Program-made: the position numbers and the translations under genes
From: Mortierella sp. BCC40632
Taxonomy: Eukaryota; Mortierellomycota; Mortierellomycetes; Mortierellales; Mortierellaceae
Assembly: GCA_011634665.1 (NCBI GenBank)
Contig: WAEK01000012.1
Location: 1,159,001 to 1,223,000, forward strand
Reading direction: 5' to 3'
DNA: 64,000 nt
Notes under the pieces: model-generated
Told to the model about the DNA's origin: nothing
Database searches by the model: none
What the model saw: the letters and a program-made list of their open reading frames with translations, nothing else
Shown: positions 45,570-56,793 of the stretch, one piece after another
Layout of the letters: every line of letters starts with the position of its first letter
How positions within the stretch are numbered: position 1 is the first letter of the stretch

Positions 45570-46486
45570 TTACTCCACGAGCAAATTCTGTAAGCAAAAA
45601 ATGCCTGCTTCCTCATAAGCCACCTGATTTGTTGAGTCTACTCTGTCTACGATGGTGTGGTCGGTCTTGCTCCCTGTCCTATGCTTCTCAAACTCGACGA
45701 CAGGCGCTGCTAATACGAGATCAATGGTCAGAAAAGGAGGGGAGGAGAAAGGCTATTACCTCGATGCTGAAAAGCGTAAGACAGGAACCGCAGAGTCGAA
45801 GAGTGGCGCTTACTGAATCTATTAAAGAAATCACGCATCGATAAATGGTAAGCGGGTAAGCCAAGGACACACTCATTAATGCCTTAAAAGTCAACTTACC
45901 CTGCTGGTTCTGCCTGTGGATGACTTCGGGTATGCTCTGCGTCATGGCTTGACTTGGCAGCACGTCTGATCGCGCTGTAGCATCCTACGAACAAGAGAGA
46001 ATTGAGAGAAGGATATGTATTAGCGATGGAAGAACATAGTAAAAGACCAGGGTAGAAGAAACAAGATGAAAAGAACGGAATGGAAAGGGCAAGTGGAAAG
46101 GACAGTGTGAAAGAACAGAGTGGAAGAAGCAAGGCGATAAGGGAAGAGCGCCTACTATGGAGGGTCGAGGGATAAGGGGTAAGGAAACGATGCGGATACG
46201 AAGCCAAGGAGCAACCATTTGTGCCTGAGATCCCGTGAGTGGGGTTCAAGAGTGTCATATTGCATGGGGAATGCCTGTGGCACTGAACGTTGATAGAAGG
46301 GATTTGGAGGTTAATTGAAGAGGTAGGAATTGACTGACGAAGTCGTTGAAGAGACAGATGGAGAACTAACACAGGCTCTTGATATCGAACGAGTGCTGAC
46401 TGTACAAGGTTGAGCGGCTTCGGAGAAGAAGGAGGCGACCTTGACAAGTGAGATGATGAAACAGTGCGGTGGTAGGTCCTGGGCAT
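45570..46486 (-). CDS. Small hypothetical protein, multi-exon
   Basis: A phase-consistent model can be built. Exon A starts at ATG 46486 (MPRTYHRTVSSS...LNLVQSALVRYQEP) and joins exon B (DATARSDVLPSQAMTQSIPEVIHRQNQQ, acceptor TTCGTAG near 45986). A 7-nt exon CATCGAG comes next, then exon D (AAPVVEFEKHRTGSKTDHTIVDRVDSTNQ), then NLLVE and a stop at 45570. The product is about 105 aa and hydrophilic, with an SP-rich N-terminus. No family is recognised. The stop lies only 52 bp before the POP1 start codon on the same strand. The 7-nt exon is the weak point, and the model could also be noncoding 5' exons of POP1. Confidence 0.4.
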
Positions 46487-46639
46487 GCCTTGTGGCTGCC
46501 TAATTTGTCTTTCTGACTGTTGAGACCCTGCACTTAGCGGCCCTTCCAATACTCGTTCTCTCCGCCACCCTTAGCCACAGGCAAAGTTTGTCACATCACT
46601 TATTCTTTCCACATCATCCATCTAAAGGACCCAACTAAG

Positions 46640-46951
46640 ATGCTTATTCAAGAGTTAACCGACGAGGAATTCCAACAACCCAAGGGTACTCTAAAGGGAA
46701 AAAGATCTTGTTCATGCTTTTTATACAAGCTCAGCTTGTTAGCCAAATCAACAGAGTCCTTGAATAAGGAGGAGGTCAAACATATTACTCGATTCAATTC
46801 GCAAATACAAGTTGAATTCAAATGCTATGTTACTGGATCCTTTTTGGCCATTTGCCGTGATCCAATGTCCGAAATAATATTCAGGTGTCCTTGCAACACA
46901 ACCAAGCCTGCAATATCATCTGTAAAATACCACTACTTGGCATGCAAATAG
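46640..46951 (+). CDS. Small hypothetical ORF, 103 aa
   Basis: Opens MLIQELTDEEFQQPKGTLKG and contains a Cys-bearing C-terminal half (CYVTGSFLAICRD; FRCPCNTTKP). It has no introns and no family match. It stands alone in gene-poor DNA. Composition is not low-complexity, which is the only argument for coding. Confidence 0.25.
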   Translation: MLIQELTDEEFQQPKGTLKGKRSCSCFLYKLSLLAKSTESLNKEEVKHITRFNSQIQVEFKCYVTGSFLAICRDPMSEIIFRCPCNTTKPAISSVKYHYLACK

Positions 46952-49461
46952 GCACAGAACAGGGTGGGTGAAGAGATAAAATGATGATCTCTTGTTGCGA
47001 ACCCCGTCTTCTGTTCATAAGATAAGAAGGCCTTCTTTTGGTCATAGCAAGAAATCAGTACCGGGTTGATTTCTTCTGGTGCGAGTCATCTAGTTCTTGT
47101 CAAGTTGTCGTTACAGATTAAATGCATGCTCCCTCCGGGATTTGGGAACCTCTTCAATTTGGCCATTGAATAATTGCCCTCACCCGCATGCAAGATCCCT
47201 CGGTTCTTCTTCTTGGGGTCGGCAAGATCCCTCAGAATTCAGAACCCTCCTCCCCCAATTTCAGGATCCCTTTATTTTGGTCGCTGTCCGACAACACGTT
47301 GCCTTTTTCTTGCTTGGTAGTTATCAAACCCAGGAGCTCTTCAGCCTTTAACTTTGAAAGGAGTTCTGATGCGTTGTAAAGGCTGTGGAAAATAATTGCA
47401 ACCGTCTTGATTCCAAACCAATTCTTGATTGCTTTGAACTCCCAAAGACCAGACAAAGTCACAGGCCCGGTGCCTGGCGGATATTGTCGAAGTTTGACTG
47501 TGTTTGTCATACCAAAGCGACAGTTTTTTTCTATATTCTTTTTTGAGAATTTTTATGAGGCCTGAGAATGGTACTGTTTGGACCAAATGGTCAACCTGCT
47601 GGTTGTCAGAACATCAGCTATGGTAAAAATGAGAGACGTAAGATCGGTGATATTGGGCGTGTTTTTATTTATGAGCAAGGGTCGGTGTTCACACTGGTCC
47701 TCAAAGCCCTCCAGCAAGGTGAAAATGATCCTGTCTGGAGCTCTCGCTGTAGACGACCCAAAGCACCTCCTCTGGCTCTATTTAGGTTCCTATCTAACGA
47801 CTTAGCCGAGAAAATGTTGCGATCTATAACAAGCCAAAGTCACAAGCACATTCCACTATAACAGGAAGGATTTTCACTTTTCAGATCGAGTAAAAACTTC
47901 AACCTTGAGGCAGAGGGTTATATCTTTGTCCGACTGGAATAGATAGTTCTATAATTTCCTTGCGATCAGCCCACTTGACCCCTCCACCGAAGAGCAAGTC
48001 CTATACGCCGTCGTCGTCGTTAGCAAAGTTATAGTCGCCGATTCTAACTATTTCGCCATACTTGTGTGGACCAAGGGCCAATTCAAAGTCCACACCATCG
48101 ATAGCCATCTCTATCTACTTCAAAACGGAGTAACTTGAACATACTCGGATCATTGTTGCCAAATCGCCCGAAGGGCTGTTGGGATAACTTTGCCCATGAG
48201 CGATTGTCTTCACTCATTTAGGCATGGAAGGTCTCTTCCGTATTGTACAGTCTCGACAGATCGAGTGTTGCGCACCCTCTTCAATGTTTACTTGAAAATC
48301 TGATATGGGATATCGGGTATTTGTTATTCTCCCTGTCGTAACAAACAACGTCTACAATTTCAGTTAGTAATCGTAGGAGTGGTAAAGTCACGCTTATTGA
48401 GGAATCTCGAAAGACAGGTCCAACCCTGAGATCTTGAGAATGATCTTGCAAAAGCTGCAAGGTGAATTGCTCTTTTGTTCACTCATCACATTGCGTGAAT
48501 TCTCTCCATTGTAACGACCTTCGCTGGCTGAAATGGAGGACCATGGGCAATGAGTTTGATCAAGATTGAAGGATTCCATTTGGCCACAAGGCTGGTCAAA
48601 GCTGAGGGGAAGGAGACAATAGTGATAGGAAAAGAAAAATGGCAAAGGGAAAAGAGCTGTCCTTCATAAGCTGAAAACAGAAGGGATAGTGATATCACGG
48701 AGAGATGGTGCAGAGCAGACGGTCGCTTTCAGACATAAGTGATACAAAGACGCGCAGCCTGTTCAGAGTGAAAGTCGGAGCAAAACCTCTTCTGAACAAA
48801 GGTGCTCAGCCCAGGAGTAATACAGGAGGCTGCTGTTCATCTTGGTGCCTCGATGTCATAATACACGTCTTGTGCCTATGACCGCGCGCTTTGAGCCCCA
48901 TTTTCTTAAAAAAAAAAAAAAAAAAAAAAAAAGACGGGGGACTCCAAGGTTTGGGAAGAAAGATGGGCTTCATGTTGGTGCACTGAATACAAAGGTTATG
49001 CGCTTCGGCTTTCTTTTTTCCTCAACATGATGATTTTCTTTGGCAAGCAGGGTGATGCCCAAAAAGATAGAGAAATAAAGGGAGACCACGTTCTGGGTCC
49101 TGGATGATCACCACTCTCTAACCAAGAGAAATATAGGCGGGGGAACAAAGGACAAAATTGTAAGAAGGGGTGGAATCATGCAGCAGTATAGACTTGAGCA
49201 CGAGTATCCGAATGTGGTTACATTGCATGGCGGCGGGTGCTCATCTGGCACGAAGACTTCCTTGTTCTTGCTCCAGTCTCTGCTACCTTCCTCTGTACAG
49301 GTATTTAAACTCGTCTGTCCTCCCAGTGGCCTTTCTCTTTTTCTTTCTTTCTTCAGCTTCTCTCAACACTCACTAGCACTTTCTGCATCACCCCTTCTCC
49401 TCAACAAGTACCTGACAGGAAACCTCGCAGACCCCTGTTCCTAGTATTATCAATACCAATC
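46952..49461. other. Gene-poor region with decayed coding-like stretches
   Basis: Several non-repetitive open stretches are broken by stops: 47232-47510 on minus (92 codons), 47568-47861 on plus and about 47949-48138 on plus. None has a recognised domain. An A-run is at about 48907-48932. It is probably a dead gene or element; no product is assigned. Confidence 0.45.
47949..48138 (+). pseudogene. Possible gene remnant, family unknown
   Basis: Open for about 62 codons with protein-like composition (AISPLDPSTEEQVLYAVVVV; SNYFAILVWTKGQFKVHTID) and bounded by stops without a start. The approximate end is given. It might belong with the other broken stretches around 47.2-47.9 kb. Confidence 0.25.
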
Positions 49462-49717
49462 ATGGCCACGCCAGCTGACACCACCACCGCTACTGCCACG
49501 GTATCCAAGACGCAGCAACAGGAAATTCATGACGAGAGTATTCTTGCAGAGTTGGACGTTGCACCTGGCACCAAGCCTGTAGTGCCTCCACACTTACTGG
49601 CAAGACTTCAGCAGCTTGATACTCCTGACAAGTAAAAAAGCAGCCCTGTTTTCCTCTCTCCCTTCCCATCCCTTGCAACAAATCATCGTGGGAAAGGAAT
49701 CCTAATCGTTCCTGACA

Positions 49718-49770
<53 letters not shown>

Positions 49771-50491
49771 GTCTTTATTTTAGGACACAACAAGATATTG
49801 AGAACAAGCTTGCCGGGGCCGAGGAGAGACGCAAGGTAAGATGGTGAATGTTCTATCATAGATATCTCTTCTACAGCCCATTAATTACTGTATTCATGTC
49901 TGTGTGCTATTCTTTCTTCTCAGAAACTCGAGGAAGAGCGCGTCCAGAAGGCAGCTGGGGATGTCAATCATGCCAAGATGGTTAGTGAACGGACCAAGCA
50001 AGAGGCTGACCAAAGCCGTGGCGAGTCCATTGAGCGAATGCGCGAAAAACACGAGAACGCTGAACGTGTTCGTCAGGAACAGGTATGAGTGTGAACAAAC
50101 AAAAGGAGGAGGACACTACTCATGGGACCTGATTTGTTTTCTTCCCGAGGCCTCGGTCAATGTGCACAAAATGAAAGGGAAAAGGGAAAGGAACAAAAGC
50201 AGGTGGGGGAGTAAGGCACTGAAGCGTCAGAGGCACTGAGTATGGGCCAAGTATTCCAAGGGAGGTGAAGGAGGAGTGGGTGCGGGACCTGTGCGGGACA
50301 AAGGAGGGGAAGTTGATGCATGGTCAGGTCTTAGTCTATAGGAATACATGCAAAGAGACAGGGCTGGACGTAAGAGGACGGAACAAAGTAATGTGGTAAA
50401 GCAATCCTTGGGGAGAGTCGAGAAGGACTAACAGGTGCCGTTCTTTCTTTGCTTCTGTCTTGGTGCCTATGCTCCTGATTCGCCACTTGCC

Positions 50492-50533
<42 letters not shown>

Positions 50534-51194
50534 AGGAACGTGCCCGCCTGAGTAAACTCGAGGAGCATTCAGCCAAGGTCGCTGCTTTCCAGAAAGACGA
50601 CCAGTAAGTCTCACAACCCTCCTCTCAGCACTGCGCCCCTGATTTTTGTAGCTTGTTACTCTTTTTTCCTGACCTGCTCATGCACCTTCTTTTTTCTTCT
50701 TTGGATCCAGTCTCGCGCGCGATGCAGAAATCAAAGAAATCAGAGACAAACTGGCACAAGCTGAGGAGAGACGCAAGGCACTCGAAGAAGAGAAGATCAG
50801 GAAGCTAGAAGAGCACCTTGCACGAGTCAAGCAAATTCGGGAAGCCGACTCTTCGGAAGCAGCTGTTGCACAGTATGAACAGCAAAAGGCCGAGTTGGAA
50901 CAAAAGATGAAGGCCGCTGAGTTACGTCGTATTGATCTCGAAAATGCCCTGAAGGAAAAGCTCCAAGCTCGTCAAGTCCAAGCAGAGCAAGTCCGTCAAC
51001 GTAAGTTTTTTTTTTTTTTTTTTTTTTTTTTTTCAATCCCATTCATCTCGCTTTACGGCCACTTCTTTTGTCTCTGCGACATCATCTCACCGATTCTTTA
51101 TCCTTTGATTGATGGACTCAATATTTTTTTTTGAACAGGTCAACAAAGCCAGGGTCAAATCAGCATTGAGGGCGTTGAGGCACAAGTGAACTAA
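49462..51194 (+). CDS. Stathmin-like coiled-coil protein
   Basis: Exons are joined from ATG 49462: MATPADTTTATATVSKTQQQEIHDESILAELDVAPGTKP, then TQQDIENKLAGAEERRK and KLEEERVQKAAGDVNHAKM. ERARLSKLEEHSAKVAAFQ, LARDAEIKEIRDKLAQAEERRKALEEEKIRKLEEHLARVKQIRE and a terminal QQSQGQISIEGVEAQVN follow, with the stop ending at 51194. The repeated A-E-E-R-R-K followed by E..K..KL.E is the signature of stathmin/op18 tubulin-binding repeats, here present at least twice, and the whole is predicted one long helix. Animal stathmins sequester alpha/beta-tubulin dimers. Whether this protein does so is inference; a generic coiled coil is the alternative. Introns carry a CT microsatellite, a 39-nt A-run and a 28-nt T-run. 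Confidence 0.75.
49720..49763. repeat. (CT)n microsatellite in an intron
   Basis: About 22 CT units followed by TTTATTTTAG, forming the polypyrimidine tract before the exon TQQDIENKL. Confidence 0.9.
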
Positions 51195-51427
51195 TCCAAG
51201 AGCCTTGGGGGCATTAAAAAGAAAACCATCAAAAAAAAAGTTTTTCCAGGGTAACACACAGGCTAGCATTCCACAGTGATCAACAAATAAGTTACCAGAA
51301 TACTTGAGCTTTGACGCTCTGAAGAAAAAGAAAATAAGAAAAACAAAAGTTCATTCCATTATACCGCACTCTCGCCTTCTTTATTCTGTGATGGTCTCCA
51401 CATGGTAAGCCATAAGAATCGCCTTGT

Positions 51428-52054
51428 CTATGAGCCTCGGTAGGTGGTGTAAGAGTATGGGCTCAGAAGCAGTGGAATATGGTAGTGTTGATCTTCGGCT
51501 CCTGACTCGATGGTAAAGACAATCTAAAAAAGCAAGTCGTGATGATGGGAGTATGGTAGTATTTTAGTAGAAGATTTTTGATGATGATGTTGAACTCTTT
51601 CAAGTTCAAGTCCTTCGCGTGTAGTCCTTGGGTTTCGTCTTTACCTCGACATATGGGAAAAAGGAGTTTGCAACGCCAACCGTGGGCCAGTACTCGGCTG
51701 TTTGGAAGGTCATCTTGTAAAGACCTGGAACGAGCTTATGCGTGGGAGCCAACAAACCGCTGACGCGTCCATCGTCGTCCGTCACTCTGGTAATCCGAGA
51801 GAAAAGAGTGGGAAGGGGGGTATGTTAGAGCAAGATGTGTGGCCCATTGGGGCGTGAGAGCGCAAAAACGAGACTAGGAACAAGGGGCGAAGAAGGAGTC
51901 AATGCGTTTTTCCTTACCCCTCAGCAAGGCTTGACCAGGTGTTAGCAGCACCAGCAGTCGAGTCAAGTCGCTCCAGCTTGACGGGCACATTTCTGCCAGG
52001 TCGACCAATGGACGAGTCCAAGACATGGCAGGTAATTGGACTTTGATGAGCCAT
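51428..52054 (-). CDS. 5-hydroxyisourate hydrolase (transthyretin-related protein)
   Basis: Three exons: [30 protein letters not shown]...NTWSSLAEG (ATG 52054), [34 protein letters not shown]...FFPYVE, and [31 protein letters not shown] with stop at 51428. The active-site residues of the family are all present: His in CHVLD, Arg in TRVTDDDGR, His in HYHIPLL, and the C-terminal YRGS that separates the enzyme from vertebrate transthyretin. It hydrolyses 5-hydroxyisourate to OHCU in urate breakdown. At about 120 aa it has the usual length. No peroxisomal C-terminal signal is visible because the protein ends in YRGS. An upstream exon is possible, since a CATTAG acceptor-like site lies just before the start. 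Confidence 0.93.
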
Positions 52055-52546
52055 GGTTACAAATCCCTAATGCCAATAAAAAAAAAAAAAAAAAAAAAAA
52101 GAAAAGAAAGAAAGAAAGAAAGAAAGAGCTTGGGCAAAGGAGGATGTTGAACAAAAAACGATGAAAGGAAAGAGAGGCAAAGAGAAGGAACAATGAAAGT
52201 CTCATCGTCCCTTTTATACCTCCACTTTCCTTAAACCCGCACTCTCCCCTTCGGAACTGCCCGCATTTTCTTTTTCGTATTTTTTTTTTTTTTTTTTTCC
52301 TGGGGACCATCTCTACTACAGTAATCATCAATATCTGACTCGTTATGGCACGTCCTAGGAAACGCGACTTAACACACACGCGCGTGCTCTCCTCTCAATT
52401 ACATTAAACAGCATCGCCAATAGGCTCACCATCCCACCCAAAGCCAGGTATGTACACATTTATATATGGGGCATGACACCATCAAGGTCAAGACCTTTTA
52501 ATTGCTTTTCTTTTTTTATGAGAAAGTCAACCAAAAAGTGCTTCAT
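52055..52546. other. Intergenic region between hydroxyisourate hydrolase and eS8
   Basis: About 490 bp with A-rich (52078-52124) and T-rich (52280-52298) tracts. No gene seen. Confidence 0.6.
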
Positions 52547-54282
52547 TTACTTCTTAAGCTTACGGATGTAGAAAGCCAACTCCTGGCCCTCAAGAATGTA
52601 TCCGTCAGCACGGCCAGACTGACCAGGGCGAGACGAGATGCAGGCATAGATACGGCCAGCAGCGAACTGGTGGTCAAGAGCGGGGTCAACCTTGGCGGAA
52701 GCCTTGCGGGCCTCGATCTTGCGCTGGACGTGGTTCGAGCGAGCCTTGGTGAGCTCCTCAGACTCGGCCTAGAGGAATTGCATGATGAGAATAAAGAAGT
52801 CGGTCAGATTCATACTCTGTAGCTTAGATCGGCAATTGATTTGGTAGTTGGATTTTGACTTTTTGCCGTAGTCGGGAAAACAGCATTGTCCTGTCTATTG
52901 GTCCAGTTGCTGAAAAAAATACTCCTGTTGGATAGCTCCATTCCATTGTGCAAATGATCCATAAAGTACCGTTCTGGCCTTCATACATCCTCTTTCCCAA
53001 AGCCAATAGAGCCTCATACTGTCCATGCGCTGTTGCTTCAAAATCGTGTTTTCGTCTTCATCCTTTGTGGATTATGGAGAGAGAAGGGAGTCAGATCTGT
53101 ACCTTGTTGGCACCCTTGGCCTTGCGAGCACCGATGGGAGAGGCGTAGTGAGCCTCGTACCACTGGCGGAAGGGGGTGGCATCGATCTGGACGATGGCGT
53201 TCTTCACAATAGTACCGGTACGGACCAACTCGTTGTTGGAGGCGTTGTAGACAACGGCAACGATACGGGTCTTGCGAGAGATGGCCTCGGAACCCCAGGA
53301 GAAGTTTCCAGAGTCAAGACGAAGGGCACGGAACTTCTTGTGGCCACCACGGGTGCGGACCTCGTGGATGCGCTTAGAACCGAGCTTGGTGTTGGCAGCC
53401 TGGCGACCCATCTCGAACTTTCTCTTCTTGCGGTACTGGGCGCGCTTGGCTCCAGTAGCGGAGCGCTTGTGGCGGGAGTCTCTGCTGATACCTGCATAGG
53501 ATGACAGAGAGCAGAAAGAGTCATGTGTAAGTGATGGATGTTCTCTTTTGCCAAACGATTTGTGTTTTTTTTGGTAGTCGGAAGAGATGGCACTGATCCA
53601 GAGCTGCTATGGTATGGGCGTAGTAGTAAGATGAAGTATTCTGTTGGACTGCTTCACATGCTGATGTTGTTGATTGTGATGGGAAAGGGTTTGAACTTCC
53701 ATGGTAGACTAGGCGTTCAAGTCAAGGTTTAGAGCAAATAAAAGCGAGCCTAAGAGTCCCTTTGGTCCGTGAAAGACGAAGGTTGTCATGACATCGTCTC
53801 CTTTGCTCATCCTTAATCAAGAACACTGAGTCTTCATCGAGCGTGAATCCAGCCTCACATAACTTTGCCATGTTGAAGAACCCCTTTCTTGCTGTTCCCG
53901 TTGCAAACGACAATCAAAAGACCAAGACATCAGACAGAGCCCAAGGAATGAGCATCGTCTACAACACCGAGGCTCCTGTTGCATTGCCAGTTGTTCAGGA
54001 GATTGTTCCCAGTCATCCTGCATCTAGTCTTGCTTCCACAGGACAAGACAGCTAGGATTCAGATCGAGAGGGTCCACAAGCAATCGATTTGGTCCAAGTC
54101 GAGATGAGTGTCGATTGAGTCGGAAAAACAAGTATTGACATATCCTGGACGTTGAGTAGTAACTGTGAAGTCGATGGATCGTTGGATGGATAGCGAATGA
54201 TCCATGGAGTCTGTTCGATGGATATTCACTCCAACGAGATATCCATCTGGCAATGCTGGCTTTTAGTATGAGACGCACCCAT
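52547..54282 (-). CDS. RPS8: 40S ribosomal protein eS8
   Basis: The body reads [99 protein letters not shown], and the final exon [41 protein letters not shown], with the stop at 52547. This is a full-length eS8. The exon with GISRD starts at 53491 in phase 1, so a first exon ending ATGG|GT is needed. The only such site upstream is at 54282-54279 (ATGG|GTGCGT), giving a 4-nt coding first exon and a 787-nt intron. eS8 binds 18S rRNA in the small subunit body. A separate start near 53.5 kb is excluded by the acceptor phase. Confidence 0.95.
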
Positions 54283-54837
54283 GATTAATGTTCAAAAGAA
54301 GGAACTACTGAGACCTCGGTGCGGCAACAGTAATATCGAGAAAAATTTCAAATGTTAAGGGGTCCTCACTCTTTCCTTCGCGACCCCGTCGTTCCACCGA
54401 CTGAACCTGTACCTCTCACTCTACACTACGCTACCCAGAACAGGTCGGTTCCTTCCATATTCCACGACCGTCTAGGTTCCGGCTACTCATTGCTAAAGGA
54501 ACCTGCATTTTAATATTTTTTCTAGAGTCCCTGGAAGGATTGGCAATATATCACGTTTTTGATTCTAACTTTTTTCAATGCCTTTTGCCCCTTTCTTCCC
54601 AGAGCAAACGTGCTAACTGGAACAATTCTACAGAAAGAAAGAGAACAGAGAGGAGACACTTATTCCTCTTTCCTGTTGCTTTCACCTCTTTCCTCTTCCT
54701 CCCAGTTCCTATTCTGCTTCTTATCCTCAAAGTGTTTTTCTCTCTTTCTCTCTTTCACTCCATCTTCTACCTCTCCACTCACACTCTTTAGATTCCCCCT
54801 CCCCCCCCTCCGTTTCAAAGGAACCAGGTACAGGACG
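54283..54837. promoter_or_regulatory. Divergent promoter region of eS8 and the Kre9-like gene
   Basis: 555 bp between two start codons pointing apart. The right half is strongly pyrimidine-rich (CT tracts at 54660-54830), as in many fungal 5' leaders. No TATA box is certain. Confidence 0.45.
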
Positions 54838-56552
54838 ATGAGACCCCAAAAGGCAGCTTTCCTTGGCCCGCTGGTCACTATTATTGCCACTTCCCATCTC
54901 GCTCAAGCACTCAAATTTGTGACGCCCAAGGAGTTAGTTCTTGGTCGAGAGACTACAATCGAGTGGATAGGCCAGCCGTCCTTGGGCACGGTCGAACAGG
55001 CAGTGGTCTTAATCAAGGATCAATCTCCACTCTTGGTGCTCTGCCAGGGTCTGATCACTGGTTCCGGAAAGTGTACATTCACTCTGACCAACGACGATGG
55101 TCAGAAATTTATCGGAGATGGGTACCATTTGGGACTCCAAGGGTCGGATGGTGTCATCATAGATGTCTCTAAACCATTCAACATCAAGGGCAGTCCAAAG
55201 GCAGATAAAGACGCTCAAAGGGCAAAGAATGGCGATGGTAAAAGAAAGGAAAAATCCAAGACCAAAAACAAGAACAAGGACAACGAGGATGACGAAGATA
55301 GCGATGAAGACAAAGATGAAGACAGGGATGAAGACAGGGATGAAGACAGGGATGAAGACAGGGATGATGATAGAGACGAAGACCCGGATGAGAACGACAG
55401 TGATGAAGTGGATGTTCAGAGCGAGAGGAAACATTCCAAACACAAGGAAAAGCACGATAAACACGAGGATGACGAAGACGAAGATAGGGATGAAGACAAT
55501 GACGAGGATGAAGACAGGGATGAGGACGAAGATAAGGACGGGGATGAGGACAGGGATGAAGATGAAGATAGGGACGAAGATGAGGATGAAGTCGCAGAGA
55601 TGAAAGTTCGCAAAAGCCTAGGCGGTAGTGCAGACGATTTGAACATCCCCCAAGGCCTTGACGTGACCAAGCATCAGATGTCACTTCAATATATCGACGA
55701 ATCCCAAAGATTGGCTATTGCCTCTGTAGGGAATCCAAGCCGACAAAAGCTAGAGAATACCATCCCAAAGCGCGTGCATCCCCACAAAGTCGTCACACCT
55801 CTTCGGAGGCGATTTAAGAAGTATCGTGCGATGGTAGAAGCGAAGCGCCAAGAGAAAGAGAGAGGTAACATCGCTATCCTCTAGTGCATCCGAGAAGAGA
55901 AGGACATGGCACGATACTGATATAAAGCGTTCGGGGAAATCTGCGCTTTTTTATATTTTTTATACTAGTCATGGCTGCTAGGGCAGACAAGACCAAGTTT
56001 GGTGCCGAGGACCTTCTTGTGAGCATCGACCCAGTTACGATCAAAGGTCTGCACGGCGATATTGAAGTGATGCCAACTCGTGGCGAGAAGAAAGAGCACA
56101 AAGGAAAGGACGCTAGCCCAGATAAGAAGAATCATGGGAAGATGCCGCACTCTGGTGACGATAGCGCCGATGGAGCTCCGGATAGGAAGGAACATGCAAA
56201 GTTCAAAAAGGAATCGAAACAGCATCCGGTAGGCAACAAAAACGCCGAAAAGTCATCACGAGGAAAAGGTGGGGGGTCGCATAATAGCCACGCCTCAAAG
56301 GAGAAGGTTGAAGTCGAGGGAGGAGAGGGAAAGAATGGAGAACACCAAAAGACTGAAACCTGGGGTCAATGGCTTGTAAACGTTGGCTCGGCCATTTCGA
56401 CTGGTTTAGACAACATCAAGCAATCATTCGCTGGCAAACCCTCTGACCAACCCAAGGCATCCGCTGTCAAGGAGCACCAGCACCACGAAGAAAGATCTGG
56501 AGAAAATCCAACCGAGAAGGCTCAACGAGGAAGTTTAGGAGAGGACCTGTGA
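54838..56552 (+). CDS. Secreted Kre9/Knh1-like protein with acidic repeats
   Basis: ATG 54838 begins a signal peptide (MRPQKAAFLGPLVTIIATSHLAQA). A Kre9/Knh1-type Ig-like domain follows (LKFVTPKELVLGRETTIEWIG...AVVLIKDQSPLLVLCQ...KCTFTLTNDDGQKFIGDGYHLGLQGSDG). A long Asp/Glu/Arg/Lys-rich region with (E-D-R-D) repeats comes next. The stop at 55882 is avoided by an intron 55865-55968 (GTAACA...ACTAG). Splicing stays in frame with a second exon (MAARADKTKFGAEDLLVSIDP...ETWGQWLVNVGSAISTGLDNIKQSF), so the two open frames form one protein of 536 aa. The family concerns beta-1,6-glucan and cell-wall assembly. The charged repeats and His-rich tail are not typical, and no GPI signal is seen. Without the splice it would be two adjacent genes. 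Confidence 0.75.
55315..55367 (+). repeat. 12-bp coding minisatellite (GATGAAGACAGG)
   Basis: About four tandem near-perfect copies encode DEDR. Looser copies continue to 55590. Confidence 0.9.
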
Positions 56553-56793
56553 GGACAGCTTCTAACTTTATGTGAAATAAAATGATAATAATAATAAAAG
56601 AAAAGAGGGGAGGTCCCCAAAACTTGTCACAGCTGGCGTAAGCAATGTAGAGCGAGTTGGAATCGCATTATTCTCTTTTCCTCTGTTCTCTTATTTCTCA
56701 CCAACCCAAAGAACGTTAGATTATGAACAAGATCAAGCAGCATGAGCCCGAAGAGTACCGATGACTTTTTCCTTTTCTTGTTCTTTCGGGATC

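Noticed and set aside
53025..53504. 159-codon open frame on plus
   Set aside because: Antisense shadow of the eS8 exon.
53843..54055. 70-aa ORF within the eS8 intron
   Set aside because: Short, no family, no splice or codon support.
54559..54837. Upstream in-frame extension of the Kre9-like gene
   Set aside because: It translates a pyrimidine-rich leader; ATG 54838 gives a clean signal peptide.
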